This document shows, piece after piece, positions 50,691 to 62,440 of a stretch of DNA of 64,000 bases; position 1 is the stretch's first letter; every line of letters starts with the position of its first letter. The notes below the pieces were generated by a model, which saw only the letters and a program-made list of their open reading frames with translations, was not told where the DNA came from and searched no databases. The position numbers were made by a program, and so were the translations under genes. Origin of the DNA: Torreya grandis (lineage: Eukaryota; Streptophyta; Pinopsida; Cupressales; Taxaceae); assembly GCA_037957365.1 (NCBI GenBank), contig JARHVA010001190.1, forward strand, positions 3,695,236-3,759,235. Reading direction: 5' to 3'.

Positions 50691-51399
50691 AGCCCCCATC
50701 ATAGGTTACAACCCCATCTCAATCTATTTCTTAGTCATACACGTCACAACAGAGGCCACAAGGTGTTATTTCATGTAGTAATCCACTATGATTGTGGATA
50801 GATGAGCCTCATTTATAACACATAGTTTCAGTTATGCATCCATTGAGGTTGCATCTTATAGAGTCTCCATGTACAACTATAGTTAGTTCACCACAAATAG
50901 CATAAGATACAAAGCATGTTCCTATATAACATGAACAATATGGCCACTTATTCAGTTGGCCATCAAGGTTTAGATAGTGATACATCAACCATGGGGCTAA
51001 TATGTATAGAGTGATATCTTACATCCCCTTCTACTAATAACTAGTATTCCTAATTCTAAATAACCATCCCTAGCCAAACCTAATTATCCAAATCTTGATA
51101 TTACCAATATCCTATTTTACCAATTTTAAACTAATTCACTAATCAATTCAATTTACCAGTTATAAAACAATAAAGTTTTTTACTCATATATGATTCAAAA
51201 TCAAAACTAGCATCACACTTGAACCTATCAACAACAATCAAATCACATCCCAAATACCATTTTACCAAACATATAAAACCTCAACATCAATGCCACATCA
51301 ACTATTTCTAATCAACTATTTGCCACAAATATACCAATATATAAAAAGAGTTTTCAAAACATATACACCGATATCAAGTACAATCAATCATGAATGGAC

Positions 51400-53060
51400 A
51401 TCAGGCCCTTACTCTTAGTCTCACTCTCTTCACTAGTGCTAGTCCCATAATCTACCCTAGCACTCGATGACCCCATACCTCCTTGAGCTACCACATGCCT
51501 CTTGCAATGACTCTCTCACTCTAGAAGCTAACCATGATCCTCACATAGGTCCACATATCATCTCTAAAGATATATATACTCATCCATGATCCTCATACTA
51601 ATAGATCCAAAATCATGTGGGGGCATCCTATATCTATCTAGCTCAGCTCTCAACTCATCTCTCTCTCCTACTACCCTAACAATGTAGTTGTCATTATAGT
51701 AGCTCTTTCAAAAAATGGGCATGGATACTGACTGTGACCATCACTCACTCTATCAAACCCTTTTCCACCACATCATTAGGTACATGTTATGTGAGCTCTC
51801 AAAGTGTCAACTTCATTATTGTCTCCTAGTAATTGTTATCTCCACCTCCTACCCCCAGCATGTACTCTATCTTGAGCACCTCCCACTTCACCTACACATA
51901 AAGTATGACACTAGGTTAGATATTTACTTTGAAATCAAACTAAAAGCACAAATTTATACATAATTCAAATGTAATCACTGCTTACCTGCCATCATCTATA
52001 TTAACTCAAGATCCTCATACTCTAGAGCATCCCCTACCTTGATAGGTTACAATGGAACCCATCGATGCCTAGCCCACCACATGGTATATGCATCTATACA
52101 CCCAATGTTATCCACATCTGGAATAATTATGACCACATCCATTACATCCAAAGGTAATGATGTAAGCTCAGCCTTAGTAGGCTTCACATGAGCTTTTACC
52201 CTCATAAATGCTTGTGTACTCCTCACCCACACCCATGCTACTAGGGGTAAATCTTGTGGTACCCCAAATTATCTAGTAACATGCTCATATTAAAAGTTCT
52301 CATATACTCCACCTTACCTGTCATGTATCCAATAGTTGACCCTCATGTATCACAACTATACTCCATCCTCTACCCACCAAAGAAATCCTCTGTAAGGCCT
52401 CCATATGATGTCATCAACCACCAATCCATCTAAAACCCACCTATAATGATCCATCCCATGGGATTGGATAGGAACTTGCTCATCCACTGCTCCTCGAATG
52501 GCTATGGAGGTGCCCACTCTACCCTTGGTAATCCAATTGGCTACATAACTACTATGTGCTCATAGGCTCAATAATGCAATAAAATCACCACACTCACCCC
52601 ACCACTGAATGACTCCTATGTAAACCTATAAAGGTCCCTATATAAATGGGCTAGCATAGTTATCCCCCAAAAGAATACAATTTTATATACCTCCACATTA
52701 CGTACAATCTTATGCATCTTGTATGTAATATATACTCTACTCCCATCCATAACTATAAAAGATACCAACAAAATAACCAACCACTTCCACAAGCATGAAA
52801 CATTAGAATACATAATGAATGAGAGTAGAACATCACTATCACTACCTCTCTGATGTATACTCGAAGGCACACCAACAAAATACAAAGATGCATGATCAAT
52901 TGCATTAATGCCCATGTCATCTTGTACTGTCACTCACCACCCACTAACTGGTAAATGCAGTATATGATACACATCCTCAAAAGTCACAATCATCTCCCTT
53001 GTAAGAAGTTATAAAGTACATATATCTTTATTCCACCTCTTACATAAGGCAATAATACGA
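51400..53060 (-). pseudogene. Antisense plant mobile domain (PMD) gene of the nested element
   Basis: Reads opposite to the retroelement. TREMIVTFEDVYHILHLPVS (about 52945-53010) matches the PMD signature GEMT-(I/V)TLEDV..LLGLP. Downstream pieces include HASLYFVGVPSS, a WL-rich segment with AHLYRDLYRF near 52620-52660, VDDIIWRPYRGF (about 52380-52420), FGVPQDLPL (about 52230-52275) and a C-terminal Ser/Glu-rich tail (YGTSTSEESETKSKG) ending near 51395. These are in the order expected of PMD (aminotransferase-like, PF10536) proteins. Stops and shifts are numerous. PMD proteins MAIN and MAIL1 act in plant genome stability and TE silencing, and PMD copies are also carried by transposons. Confidence 0.75.
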
Positions 53061-53119
53061 TACCTTTAACATCATCCAAGCTTTGATCTCTTACTACCTT
53101 ATCTGCCTACTACATCATG

Positions 53120-53120
<1 letters not shown>

Positions 53121-53198
<78 letters not shown>

Positions 53199-53200
53199 TA
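53121..53200. repeat. (AC)n microsatellite with short (AT) end
   Basis: AC repeated from 53121 to 53189 without interruption, then (AT) to about 53199. Confidence 0.97.
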
Positions 53201-53586
53201 TACCCAAGCATGCATATTGGTCATCATCAATCAAAACATGTTCCACTCTTAACAACATAATCTAATCAATCAAACAACCTTTCAATCTATTCACAACATA
53301 CCAACCTTGTTTTTATTACTACACCACTAGTCATCACTTTTGACTCAACCTCCTCTATCATAGATTTTGTCCCTCTCCCCAAAAGGGGAGCATCATTCAT
53401 ACTATTCCTATTTCTATACTTACCCAACATACCCATTCACTCTCATAAGTGGATACACCATGGTTCTTACACATCCAGTATTCAGATTATCAAATTTAGC
53501 TCAGATTGGTCAAGATATATAATGACTCAAATTATGTGGGTCACTCAACATTACTTAGGACATTTAGAGGGATACATATTTATTTT

Positions 53587-53781
53587 ATAGATACACAGAC
53601 TATTTAGATATAGTGGTTTATATTATATGGATTCATAGCTATTTCGATATAGATACACAGACTATTCAAATACATTGGTTTAAATTATATGGATTCATGA
53701 TCATTTTGATATAGATACATAGATTATTTAGATATAATTTTCAAATTATATGGATTCATACTGATTTAAATATAGATACAA
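53587..53781 (+). repeat. 62-bp tandem repeat, about 3.1 copies
   Basis: Copies start ATAGATACACAGACTATT (53587), ATAGATACACAGACTATT (53649), ATAGATACATAGATTATT (53711) and ATAGATACAAA (53772). Each contains ATTATATGGATTCAT. Confidence 0.92.
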
Positions 53782-54730
53782 ACTCAAATACCAAATTTGG
53801 GAGCATGTACATACTATACGTCTCACACATACATCTTCATACAACATGACATAGTTACAAAATCAGATAGTAGACTATAGGCTTAATGCAGAGCTAATCC
53901 AAAACTCAAAATCTTTGGTTGAAAGATAATTTAAGAAATATGAACAACACAATTCAAATAATGCTATCTTTGAGAAGAGATGTTTTATTGATCAAATTTG
54001 TAGACCCAAACATATGCCTATCTCTGAGAAGAGATGTCTGATTTCCATTTCGGGTTACATCTTTATTTATACATATTTTTAAGGTGTGAGGAGGATGTGG
54101 AAGGTCACCAATATTGAGGGAGATTAAGTGGTTCAACTTCCATGATTTACAACAATACATAATTCTAGGAATTACTATTTTTAGAAACTTACTATTTTTA
54201 GACTGCGCTACTAAAATTGAAATTTGGGGCACTTCCATTTTGTTTTTGAGGGTAAAAATTCATTTGGAAAAAATAAATTCCATCTCATGACATTTCTCTC
54301 ATTATTGTCTTTCCAACGGTTCAAACGGTTAGTCAATTGGAGCTACGGTGCAAAAGTTATGGCTCTCGAAAGTTCTGTCATCAATTGGGGTGGACCCATT
54401 ACCCAAATTATCACCTGAATTGTTGCCCAAATCAAGAGGATAGTTTTTTGGTCTCTAATTTTACACATGAGTCATGGAAAGATATGTTCTATCACATGTG
54501 GTTATACAAATTACTAGATTATATAGATGCATCACTCATATACTGGATTTTGGGGCATGGCATAGATGTTCATGTTCTTCATCACTCAAGATTATACAAA
54601 TGGAATGGTAAGACATGCCATTCTATTATTTAACATTGAATATATTTTCAAATTACACCCAATTGTACCTAGGTTTTCACCAAGTTGGATTGTATGGCCA
54701 TCTGTAGTGGTTGGCCCATTATATTACTTA

Positions 54731-55010
54731 TACCCAAACTACATGAGTTTGTACGAGATAAAAGATAGGCATTGGTTTTAGGCCTCCAAGCATTTCTCAA
54801 TTCTAATTCAGATATTCAAAGTGGGTGCATGAAATATTTTGATTTTCATAGCATACATATTTTATACATACATCTATATTACATGAGTTTATGTGGGATA
54901 GAGGATAGACATTGGTTTCGGGCCTTTGAGCATTCCTCATCTTCAGTCAGATTCAACATAAGGGGCAATCATTACCATCCTTCTCCATGATACATGGATT
55001 ATACATTTAG
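54731..55010 (+). repeat. 140-bp tandem duplication in the nested element 3' spacer
   Basis: ACATGAGTTTGTACGAGATA (54741) and ACATGAGTTTATGTGGGATA (54881) begin two diverged copies, each with GA(T/C)ATTGGTTT-like and GGCCT segments. Confidence 0.85.
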
Positions 55011-55198
55011 ATTCAATATAGGGGGCATCTACTCCATGGATTCCTTCTCTCCCTAGGAACTATTCAACTCTCCATCCACTTTCTTGGTTAGGAAGTGAGT
55101 TGGACCCTTGTAGCATATTCAAATCCATGCAGGTAGGTTCAAATACACATTTTATTTTTCTTTCTTTTACTCTAATATTTCATTTCATTACATCAGTA

Positions 55199-55213
55199 GA
55201 ATAAAAGGGGGGA
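55199..55213 (+). other. Polypurine tract of the nested element
   Basis: AGAATAAAAGGGGGG three bases before TGTATACACC (55217). Identical to the upstream copy in TE1 (14351-14365). Confidence 0.7.
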
Positions 55214-55216
55214 AAT

Positions 55217-55727
55217 GTATACACCCTAAATTGGTCAAGCAATCACACATCAAGTTTTTTCATAATTCTCTTCACAAGAGACTTTGACTGGAGAATACGA
55301 GCCTTGTTCGCACTAGCCATGTCTTTTATTTTGCTTGTCTTGGTCTTGTTTCTCATTTTTGTCATCTTTTTTCTCATTACTAATCATCCAAGACTTTTTA
55401 AATAGTCATTTTACCTCAGCCAGACAATATTCCTTGTGCCAATCCTATTCCCCTAGGTCCCTAGCCTATAAGACAGGAGTGCCAGAATTAGATGACAACA
55501 CCAAACATGGAAGTGTCCCATTTTTGGTGTTGTTGTTTGATTCTGGTACTCTTATCCTACATGCTCAGGACCTAGGGGAACATGATTAGCATGGGGAATA
55601 TTTTTTGGTTGAGGTGGAATGATTATTCATAAAGTTTTAGATGACTGGTAAGGATAAAAAGGTGACAAAAGTGAGAAACAAGACCAAGACAAGCAAATTG
55701 GTTGACCAATTTAGGGTGTATACACCT
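55217..55727. repeat. 511-bp near-complete palindrome (LTR-like or foldback element)
   Basis: Ends are TGTATACACCCTAAATTGG and its reverse complement, and pairing extends 27 bases with one mismatch. After an 86-bp interruption of the left arm (55244-55329) pairing resumes (GCTTGTCTTGGTCTTGTTTC against the right arm). It continues with mismatches through CCCCTAGGTCC to a centre at CAACACCAAACATGG / CCATTTTTGGTGTTG, loop 55511-55517. A polypurine tract lies just before it and outer RT coding just after, so it occupies the place of a 3' LTR. The alternative is a foldback MITE with TGTATACA as an 8-bp target duplication. Confidence 0.85.
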
Positions 55728-56480
55728 ACATTTTCCATGATATTATCCATAATATTGTGGAGGATTATGTAGATGACCTCTTGATCAAATCAAAGTTATG
55801 AGAAGATCACCTTTCTGTCCTAAAGGTCATTTTCTCCCACTCAATCCAATTTCACGTCTATCTAAATTCCAAGAAATGCATTTTTGGAGTATTGATGGGT
55901 AATCTCCTAGGATTTATTGTCTCCATCTATGGGATAGAATTTGACCTTGCCAAAATCAAAGCCATCTTAGAAATACCACCCCTATTTAATCTTAAGCAAC
56001 TCTATAGTTTGTGAGGTAAATTAAAATCTATCCATCATTTTATCTCCTAGTTATCCAATCATTGTCAACCATCTTGTCACCTTTTGAGGAAGGATATCCA
56101 TTTTAAGTGGGACTCTAGTTGTCAAGAAGATTTCAAAGCTCTTAAGAGATAACTTATCTCACCACAACTTCTCACTCCTCTAAAATAAGGGCAATTATCC
56201 TTCTTGTATATTTATACTATTGACCATGCCCTTGGAGCTATGCTAACCCATCATGATGAGCATCATAAAGAGTAGGAAATGTACTATATTAGTTGTACAC
56301 TCATTAAATATGAGATGTATTATTCTCATACTAAAAATTTATGCTTGGATATGGTCTTTGTCTCTACTAAGATACAACATTATCTCCTCAATCATAAGAC
56401 CTATGTTGTCATAAACATTGATCCCCTGAAGTTTATGCTCTCTAAGCCTTATCAAAATCAGTGAATGGCCAATTGGCTTA
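55728..56480 (+). pseudogene. Tat element RT C-terminal part and first RNase H
   Basis: YIFHDIIHNIVEDYVDDL has the RT catalytic YVDD. SKKCIFGVLMGNLLGFIVS, GIEFDLAKIKAI and HFKWDSSCQEDFKALK follow in the normal order. The connected RNase H continues as TIDHALGAMLTHHDEHHKE, MYYISCTLIKYEMYYSHTKN and TYVVINIDPLKFMLSKPYQN. Stops interrupt the frame about a dozen times. Confidence 0.92.
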
Positions 56481-56639
56481 TGCTTTTGGAAAATTTTGAT
56501 CTAGAGTTTATCCATCAAAAGTTAGTTAAAGGTTAAATCATTGCTGATCAGCTTGTTGAGGTTCCTCTTTATGATAATCAACTGAGTAACTATGAATTCC
56601 TAAATAAATCTATAGCCTCCAAATCTCAACCAGATCCAC

Positions 56640-56968
56640 AATATCAAATGACTCTTTTCTTTGATGGATCCAAATGTGAAAATGGTGGGGAAGCGATAAT
56701 TATCCTAATTCTTCTTGGGGGGACACCTATCCCTCTATCCTTTAAAATTGATTTTTATTTCACTAATAATATGGCACAGTATGAGGCTTTAATCATAGGT
56801 ATCCAAACTACCTTAGTATTGGGTATTAAAACACTCAATATCTATGGTGATTCCCAGATCATGGTTAATAAAATTAAGGGCATCTATCAGTGTAATAATG
56901 ATACTCTTTTGAAGTATAAAATCTTATTTGATCAATTTTTAGCCACCTTTAAACATTATTCTATCTAA
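56640..56968 (+). pseudogene. Second (archaeal-like) RNase H of the Tat element
   Basis: An open 106-codon stretch. TLFFDGSKCENGGEAIIILI carries the first catalytic Asp, FTNNMAQYEALIIGIQTTL occupies the usual TNN.AEYEAL block with the catalytic Glu, and LNIYGDSQIMVNKIKG has the GDS Asp. A second RNase H between RT/RNase H and integrase is the mark of the Tat lineage. Confidence 0.9.
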
Positions 56969-57149
56969 GCTACTCCTTGATTAACTAACAAATTTGTGGA
57001 TACTAAGTCTTCCCTAGCCTCTTTTATCCCATCCTCATCTCAGGAGTCTAAGTTATTTGTCCTAATTCATAGGATTAATCAACCTTCCTTTACCAAAACT
57101 AACATTCCATCCATCCATAGTGTGGAGGAAAATCCATCAAATCTCTAGT

Positions 57150-58400
57150 ATTCATAGATATTTGATTACTTAGCCAGGGGGATAACTCCTCCAGCTCTAT
57201 CTAGAAATTCTAGGTGAGACTTTCAACATTGTGTCACCCATTTTGTCATACTAGGGGGTGTCCTTTATAAGCATGGTTTTGATGACATTCTTCTTCATCA
57301 TCTCCAAAATCATGAGGCTACCCTCACTATCAAAGAAGCTCATGATGGGTCATGTGGATGACACTTTAATGGCCATACCATTGCTAAAAGAATATTATGA
57401 TTGGGATATTATTGGCCCACTTTAAATCAAGATTGCTACGGCTACATTAAGAAGTATGTCAAGTGTCAATAGCATGTTAACTTATCACATGTCTCTAGCC
57501 AAGTATTACAGGTAGCTCATGGCTTTTGGTTGTTCTCCTAGTGGGGGCTTGATCTTATAGGTCAAATCAATCTTAAATCATCCCAGCCTCATGGGTTTAT
57601 CATTATCACCACTGATTATTTTACTAAGTGGATGGAGGCTGTCCCCTTTATCTTGACCAAATTAGATAAAATTTTTGAATTCATTATTCAACATATTATT
57701 TTTCACTTTCGTGTCCCTCATAAGATCATCACAGATAATGAGAAATATTTTAAAAACAAAATGATTCAAGATATCTATGAGTCTTTTAGCATTAATCTCA
57801 ACTTTTCCTCATCTTTCTATCCTCAAGATAATGGATAGATTGAGGCATCCAACAAAAATCTAGTCAAAATCCTAACCAAGGTCCTTAAAGAGGCAGATAA
57901 GAACTAGCACTTACATGTTCCCTATGCCTTATGGGCTTATCAAACTAGTATTCGAATCCCTACAAGCACTACCCCTTTCTCCCTAATCTATGGTACTAAT
58001 GTTGTACTTCCTCTCGAAGTTTAGATTCCTTCCCTTTTGCATCTCCCTAAAAGGTATCATTTCTAAGGATGACTTTTATCAGGAATAATTAGCCCAACTC
58101 ACACTCTTAGATGAGCATCGCTCAGCTACCCTCGACCATTTACATGTATATCAGGAATGGATTAAACACACTTATAATAAACATTTAAAACAATGTGAAT
58201 TTAACATTGGTGACCTTGTCTTAAAATAAAATCAACATGTAACTAATATGAAAAAAAAACAAATGGGGAAAATTTGCTCCAAATTAGATCATACCATATA
58301 TTATCACCCTTAAGTATGGATCTGGGGCATATCACTTAGCCTCTCTTGATGGAAAATTAGAACATAAACATCTTAATGTGTTGCATCTACATCTTTTCTA
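57150..58400 (+). pseudogene. Tat element integrase, decayed
   Basis: HHCC zinc domain: HHLQNHEATLTIKEAHDGSC(stop)HFNGHTIAKRIL then WPTLNQDCYGYIKKYVKCQ (57295-57470). Catalytic core: WGLDLIGQI (first Asp), HGFIIITTDYFTKWMEAVPF, FRVPHKIITDNEKYFKNKMI (second Asp), then an E in IEASNKNLVKIL (57540-57870). C-terminal part: YQEWIKHTYNKHLKQCEFNI and GDLVLK at about 58150-58230. Several TAA/TAG/TGA breaks. Confidence 0.92.
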
Positions 58401-59280
58401 CTATTAATAAAACTTCATTACCTTTGGTTGCCTATTTTAGTCTCTAGCTTTCATATCCCTATTACTCTTATACCAAATAATGATATATAGAGGCATGTGG
58501 TTAACTAACAACGTTGTCTATTATTAACCTTAAATATGAATACCCTAGCTCTATTCATAGCATGCTCTAATTGGATAAGCTTCACCTATAATGAGAAGGA
58601 GCTCCAAATCATTATTCCTTGAAATCCTTCCCTATCACTAATTTATTTGGAGAATAAGTGTTTTATCTTGTGTATCAAAGCTTTGGGAACTTATCATAGG
58701 ATACCTGAGGCCAATCTATAACATAAAAATCATGTTGGGACCAAAATTAAAAGCAAAGCATCTAAAAAATCAACAACAAAGCAATATGAATAGGTTGTTC
58801 CCTCGAAGGACAACTATGTAAATCCATAAAATATGCAAAGCTATACAAAAAATCAAAACCACAGACTGCTCTCTCAAAAGATAGCTATTTTTATAAAAAA
58901 ACATATCTTAAAATATAGACCACTCCCGTAAAGGAAGGATATCATACATAAAGTATCTGTAGAAACATTCCTGCACCGATCAACTTTATTTAATTTAGTA
59001 GAATTCCCACATTGATCAGTCTACATGGATTGACACACAAAGATTCTATGTTACACCCTTAGTTGTGGGTATGCAAAATGGAAACATATTATTCTTAGAA
59101 TCCATTTTTATCATATCCTAAAAGCAAATCAATAAGATCCTCAAGTTAGTCAACCAATGTTGTTAGGAGTTTTATTATCAATTTGTTAAGGATGCATATG
59201 CAGTCATTTCAAGTGCTTTTCCTTGGGTCATGGTATGACCCAATAAATGAGCAACAAACCTTTTGTAAATAAATTAATAA
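58401..59280. other. Tat element spacer after integrase
   Basis: No recognisable coding sequence. Palindrome-like runs occur (for instance around 58860-58930), but nothing definable. Confidence 0.5.
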
Positions 59281-59959
59281 AAAAATCCTAAAGTCTGATA
59301 ATTCATAAATCTATAAACATGCAATCAATAAATTATAATTTATCAATCATTAAATCATAATCCATAACCATTAATCCTAATCCATAATTATTAATCATGA
59401 TTCATAAAATATTACTTACCATCCATCATTATAAATCCAAATCATAATTTCTAACATTTTAATCCATAATCCATAAAGTACATCACATAAAATCTACAAA
59501 TACATAATCAAATAATCAAACATACATCCATAATCCATTACTAAATCGATAAACCCATAATCCATAATCTAATTAACTCATAATCTGATCCATTTAATCA
59601 TTTAAAAGCATTAATCCATCTATCAAAATCATATCCATATCCATAATCGATAAACAATCAATAATATAAGCATGATCCATAAAACATTCAATAACATTTA
59701 AATCCATATTCAAAACATCTAATTACATCACATAAATAGTCATAATCACATTACTCTAATCCGTAACGTCAATAACCCATAACCATTTTAAAATATAAAT
59801 CCATCACATGTGAAAACACATCATCTAATCCCATCACATATAAATCCATAATCCATAATATCCATAAGCATAACAATCCATAACTTTAAAAACTATAATC
59901 TATCACATCATATAATCCATAAATAATGTGAACAACTACATAAACATAATCCATAAACA

Positions 59960-59960
<1 letters not shown>
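59281..59960 (+). repeat. Degenerate ATCCATAA-type short repeat field
   Basis: (A)ATCCATAA and close variants (ATCCATTA, ATCATAAT, ATTCATAA) recur dozens of times over about 680 bp, for example AATCCATAATCCATAA near 59460 and AACCCATAATCCATAATC near 59552. No fixed long period is seen. Confidence 0.8.
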
Positions 59961-59961
<1 letters not shown>

Positions 59962-60006
<45 letters not shown>

Positions 60007-60135
60007 TATACATACATATATATATACATACATACATATATACATATATACATATATACATATATACATACATACATACATACATAGATACATACACACA
60101 CACAGACACACACACACACATATATATATACATAC

Positions 60136-60169
<34 letters not shown>

Positions 60170-60319
60170 GTGTGTGTGTGTGTATGTATCTATGTATGTA
60201 TGTATGTATGTATATATGTATATATGTATATATGTATATATGTATGTATGTATATATATATGTATGTATATATATGTATATATGTATGAATGTATGTATA
60301 TATATATATATATGTATGT

Positions 60320-60393
<74 letters not shown>

Positions 60394-60457
60394 GTATGTA
60401 TATATATGTATGTATGTATGTATATATATGTATGTATGTATGTATATATATATATAT
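59962..60457. repeat. Palindromic microsatellite, TA/CATA/CA then TG/TATG/TA
   Basis: The left part is TA, CATA and CACA on the plus strand (59962-60120). A TA-rich centre lies at about 60121-60170. The right part is TGTG, TATG and TA (60170-60457). The strand polarity of the repeat flips in the middle, so it can fold into a long imperfect hairpin. The long frames seen in it on both strands (Tyr-Ile, Thr-His) are microsatellite artefacts. Confidence 0.92.
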
Positions 60458-60639
60458 TAAAGATCAATGTACATCAAAGTATTTGTATACATGTCCATGG
60501 CTCTCTCGGTAGTACAATAAATATAAATACAAGTAGATTTATTAAGTAAACTGTAAGCTACTTAGATGAATGCTTGATAGATCTCCACCCCCCATTGCCA
60601 CCCCCATCTCCATCTTTATACCTATCCCTATCTCTTCTT

Positions 60640-62440
60640 TGAGTGATGCTCCGCATACTCATTGATCCTATGTGAATGCACCTGGAGGACCTACCCTATT
60701 TGGATATGTGGGTTGCATAATGTGGTGTCTCTGGAAGATGATCTAGAATGATTTTCTCATAATATCTCATCTCTACCACTAGTTCTTGATACTGCTCAAT
60801 GCTCATGGTCCCTATTTCTCTTGTGCTTGGCCCCACCACATCTCTAATAATATACACTAAGGACTCCCTCTCCTCCTCCCTCCTCATTAGGGTTTCACTC
60901 TCCACCCTGTACCTATCATGATCCTCCACCACCGTGTCATGATTTAGTTATAAAGAGTCAAAGCCCACCTATAAAGTATCCAATCGAACCTAAAGGGTAT
61001 CTCACTCAACCACTGCTAGAGTTAGTACCCCCTATGTTATAGCTAGCTACCCCTATAAAGTCGTACACTAAGCCCTCAGTGTATCTCTCTTCATGATCAA
61101 CTCACCCACATCTATCTCCTCATCCTCTATCTCCTCATCTCCCCCAACCTCTCCTCCAATCACCTCATCTCCCATCTCATAATCTATCTCTTCCTTCATC
61201 TCCTCAAAATTAGCCTCTTCCTTAGTCTCCTCCTTCATCTCCTCCATCTCCTCATCCCCTCTTCCCTAGCATGGATGCACCTCCTTGTCCTACCACACTA
61301 CCCAATACTCAATATACCATGTTATAGATGTGGGAGTGCACCCTACATCCTCCACATCCTCACCTTTGGGAACCTACTCCTCTACCAGGACATCTCGTAT
61401 AATTGGTCCAGACAACTCCCATGTTGTCTCATCCTACTTGTATACATGTCGGGCCCATGGTATATCCTACACCAATTTAAACTACCATCACACTTGACCA
61501 AAATGAAGGTACTTCAAGTAATTTATCTACCTCCCAATCACCCAATTCTCCATCCTTACCCCTATTAGCTCTACCTCGACCCTAGGTCATGCAAAAAAAT
61601 TTAGATAAGGTCTTTATATAATATTGGCCACCCTAAAACCCTATAGAATACCCCTATAATAATCCAGGTCTCTAACAACATCATATATAATACCCAATGC
61701 CAGATCAGGCTTCCATCATAGGAAGTCCATGTTATAAGCTATCTCGTACGACCATATCTATGGGGTACCAATGGGTCATACTATCTTGATGTGCTCATAG
61801 GCCCAACACTATAATATGATAATAACATCTAAACCATAGCATATCTGGGTATTCCAACCCTAGAGCTCCTTCTAAATCTATACTAGTAAGGTAGATGCCC
61901 ATGCAAAAATGGTGTGCTGCTCTAGCATGTCTGTAATAACACCAATCAAGCTCCATAGAAATATCCCTCCCCCTGAGTCTGGGAGTGCATAACATGATAT
62001 CACCAATATCATCATGGTTAACATGTCTCTCTCTACTATGTTAGCTCTATAGAGAGGCTCAAAAGTAAATCCACCCACAATAAAATTGATCTCCTCTACA
62101 TCATCACCATATAGGCATCTCAAAATTGCTCCTAAACCTTGATCATCCACTAGTACTATAGGTGCTCCCTACATCAAAAGTCATAGAATTTGGTAGATGT
62201 CCTCCTTAGTGATAGTCATCTCCCTAGTCGACAACTAGAAGGTCCCAGTCATGATATCCCACTACTTCACTAAAGCCACCAGTAATCCCATGTCTCGATG
62301 GATGCATTGGTAATAATGCCCCCTCCCAAGTTTATGGCCTCTAGATGGGCCTAGTCATCATCACCTGATTGAACTCGTAATGCTCCAGTAGGGGTGTCAC
62401 TTGATCTCATATATAAAGTAGCCCTTGTGCTTATCATCAA
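60640..62440 (-). pseudogene. Antisense plant mobile domain (PMD) gene of the outer Tat element
   Basis: Located downstream of integrase on the opposite strand. GLLVALVK(stop)WDIMTGTF and STREMTITKEDIYQIL (about 62175-62275) match the PMD start (ALVERW....THTFHLP.GEMTITLEDV). LVDDQGLGAILRCLYGDD and FAWASTLLV follow. QICYGLDVIIIL(stop)CWAYEHIK (about 61780-61850) matches the hallmark GGC..LLQLWAWERI. A charged C-terminal frame (DRYRVESETLMRREEERESL, 60696-60932) is probably coiled coil. At least eight stops lie in frame, mostly TAG/TAA for Gln and TGA for Arg. Confidence 0.8.

Larger units (their letters stand above)
50691..55727 (+). mobile_element. Nested retroelement segment inside the Tat RT
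   Basis: Outer RT homology ends at about 50690 and resumes at about 55726 with YIFHDIIHNIVEDYVDD. The insert carries an antisense PMD gene (minus, about 53060-51400), a CA microsatellite, tandem-repeat spacers, a polypurine tract (AGAATAAAAGGGGGG, 55199-55213) and a 511-bp terminal palindrome that looks like its 3' LTR. The 5' boundary is not sharp: no left LTR copy is seen, and part of the outer RT is missing, so a deletion probably removed the 5' part. It looks like the 3' half of another Tat-type element. Confidence 0.65.

Noticed and set aside
59886..60512. Long open frames on both strands (193-194 codons)
   Set aside because: They are translations of a TA/CATA/TATG microsatellite and have no protein character.
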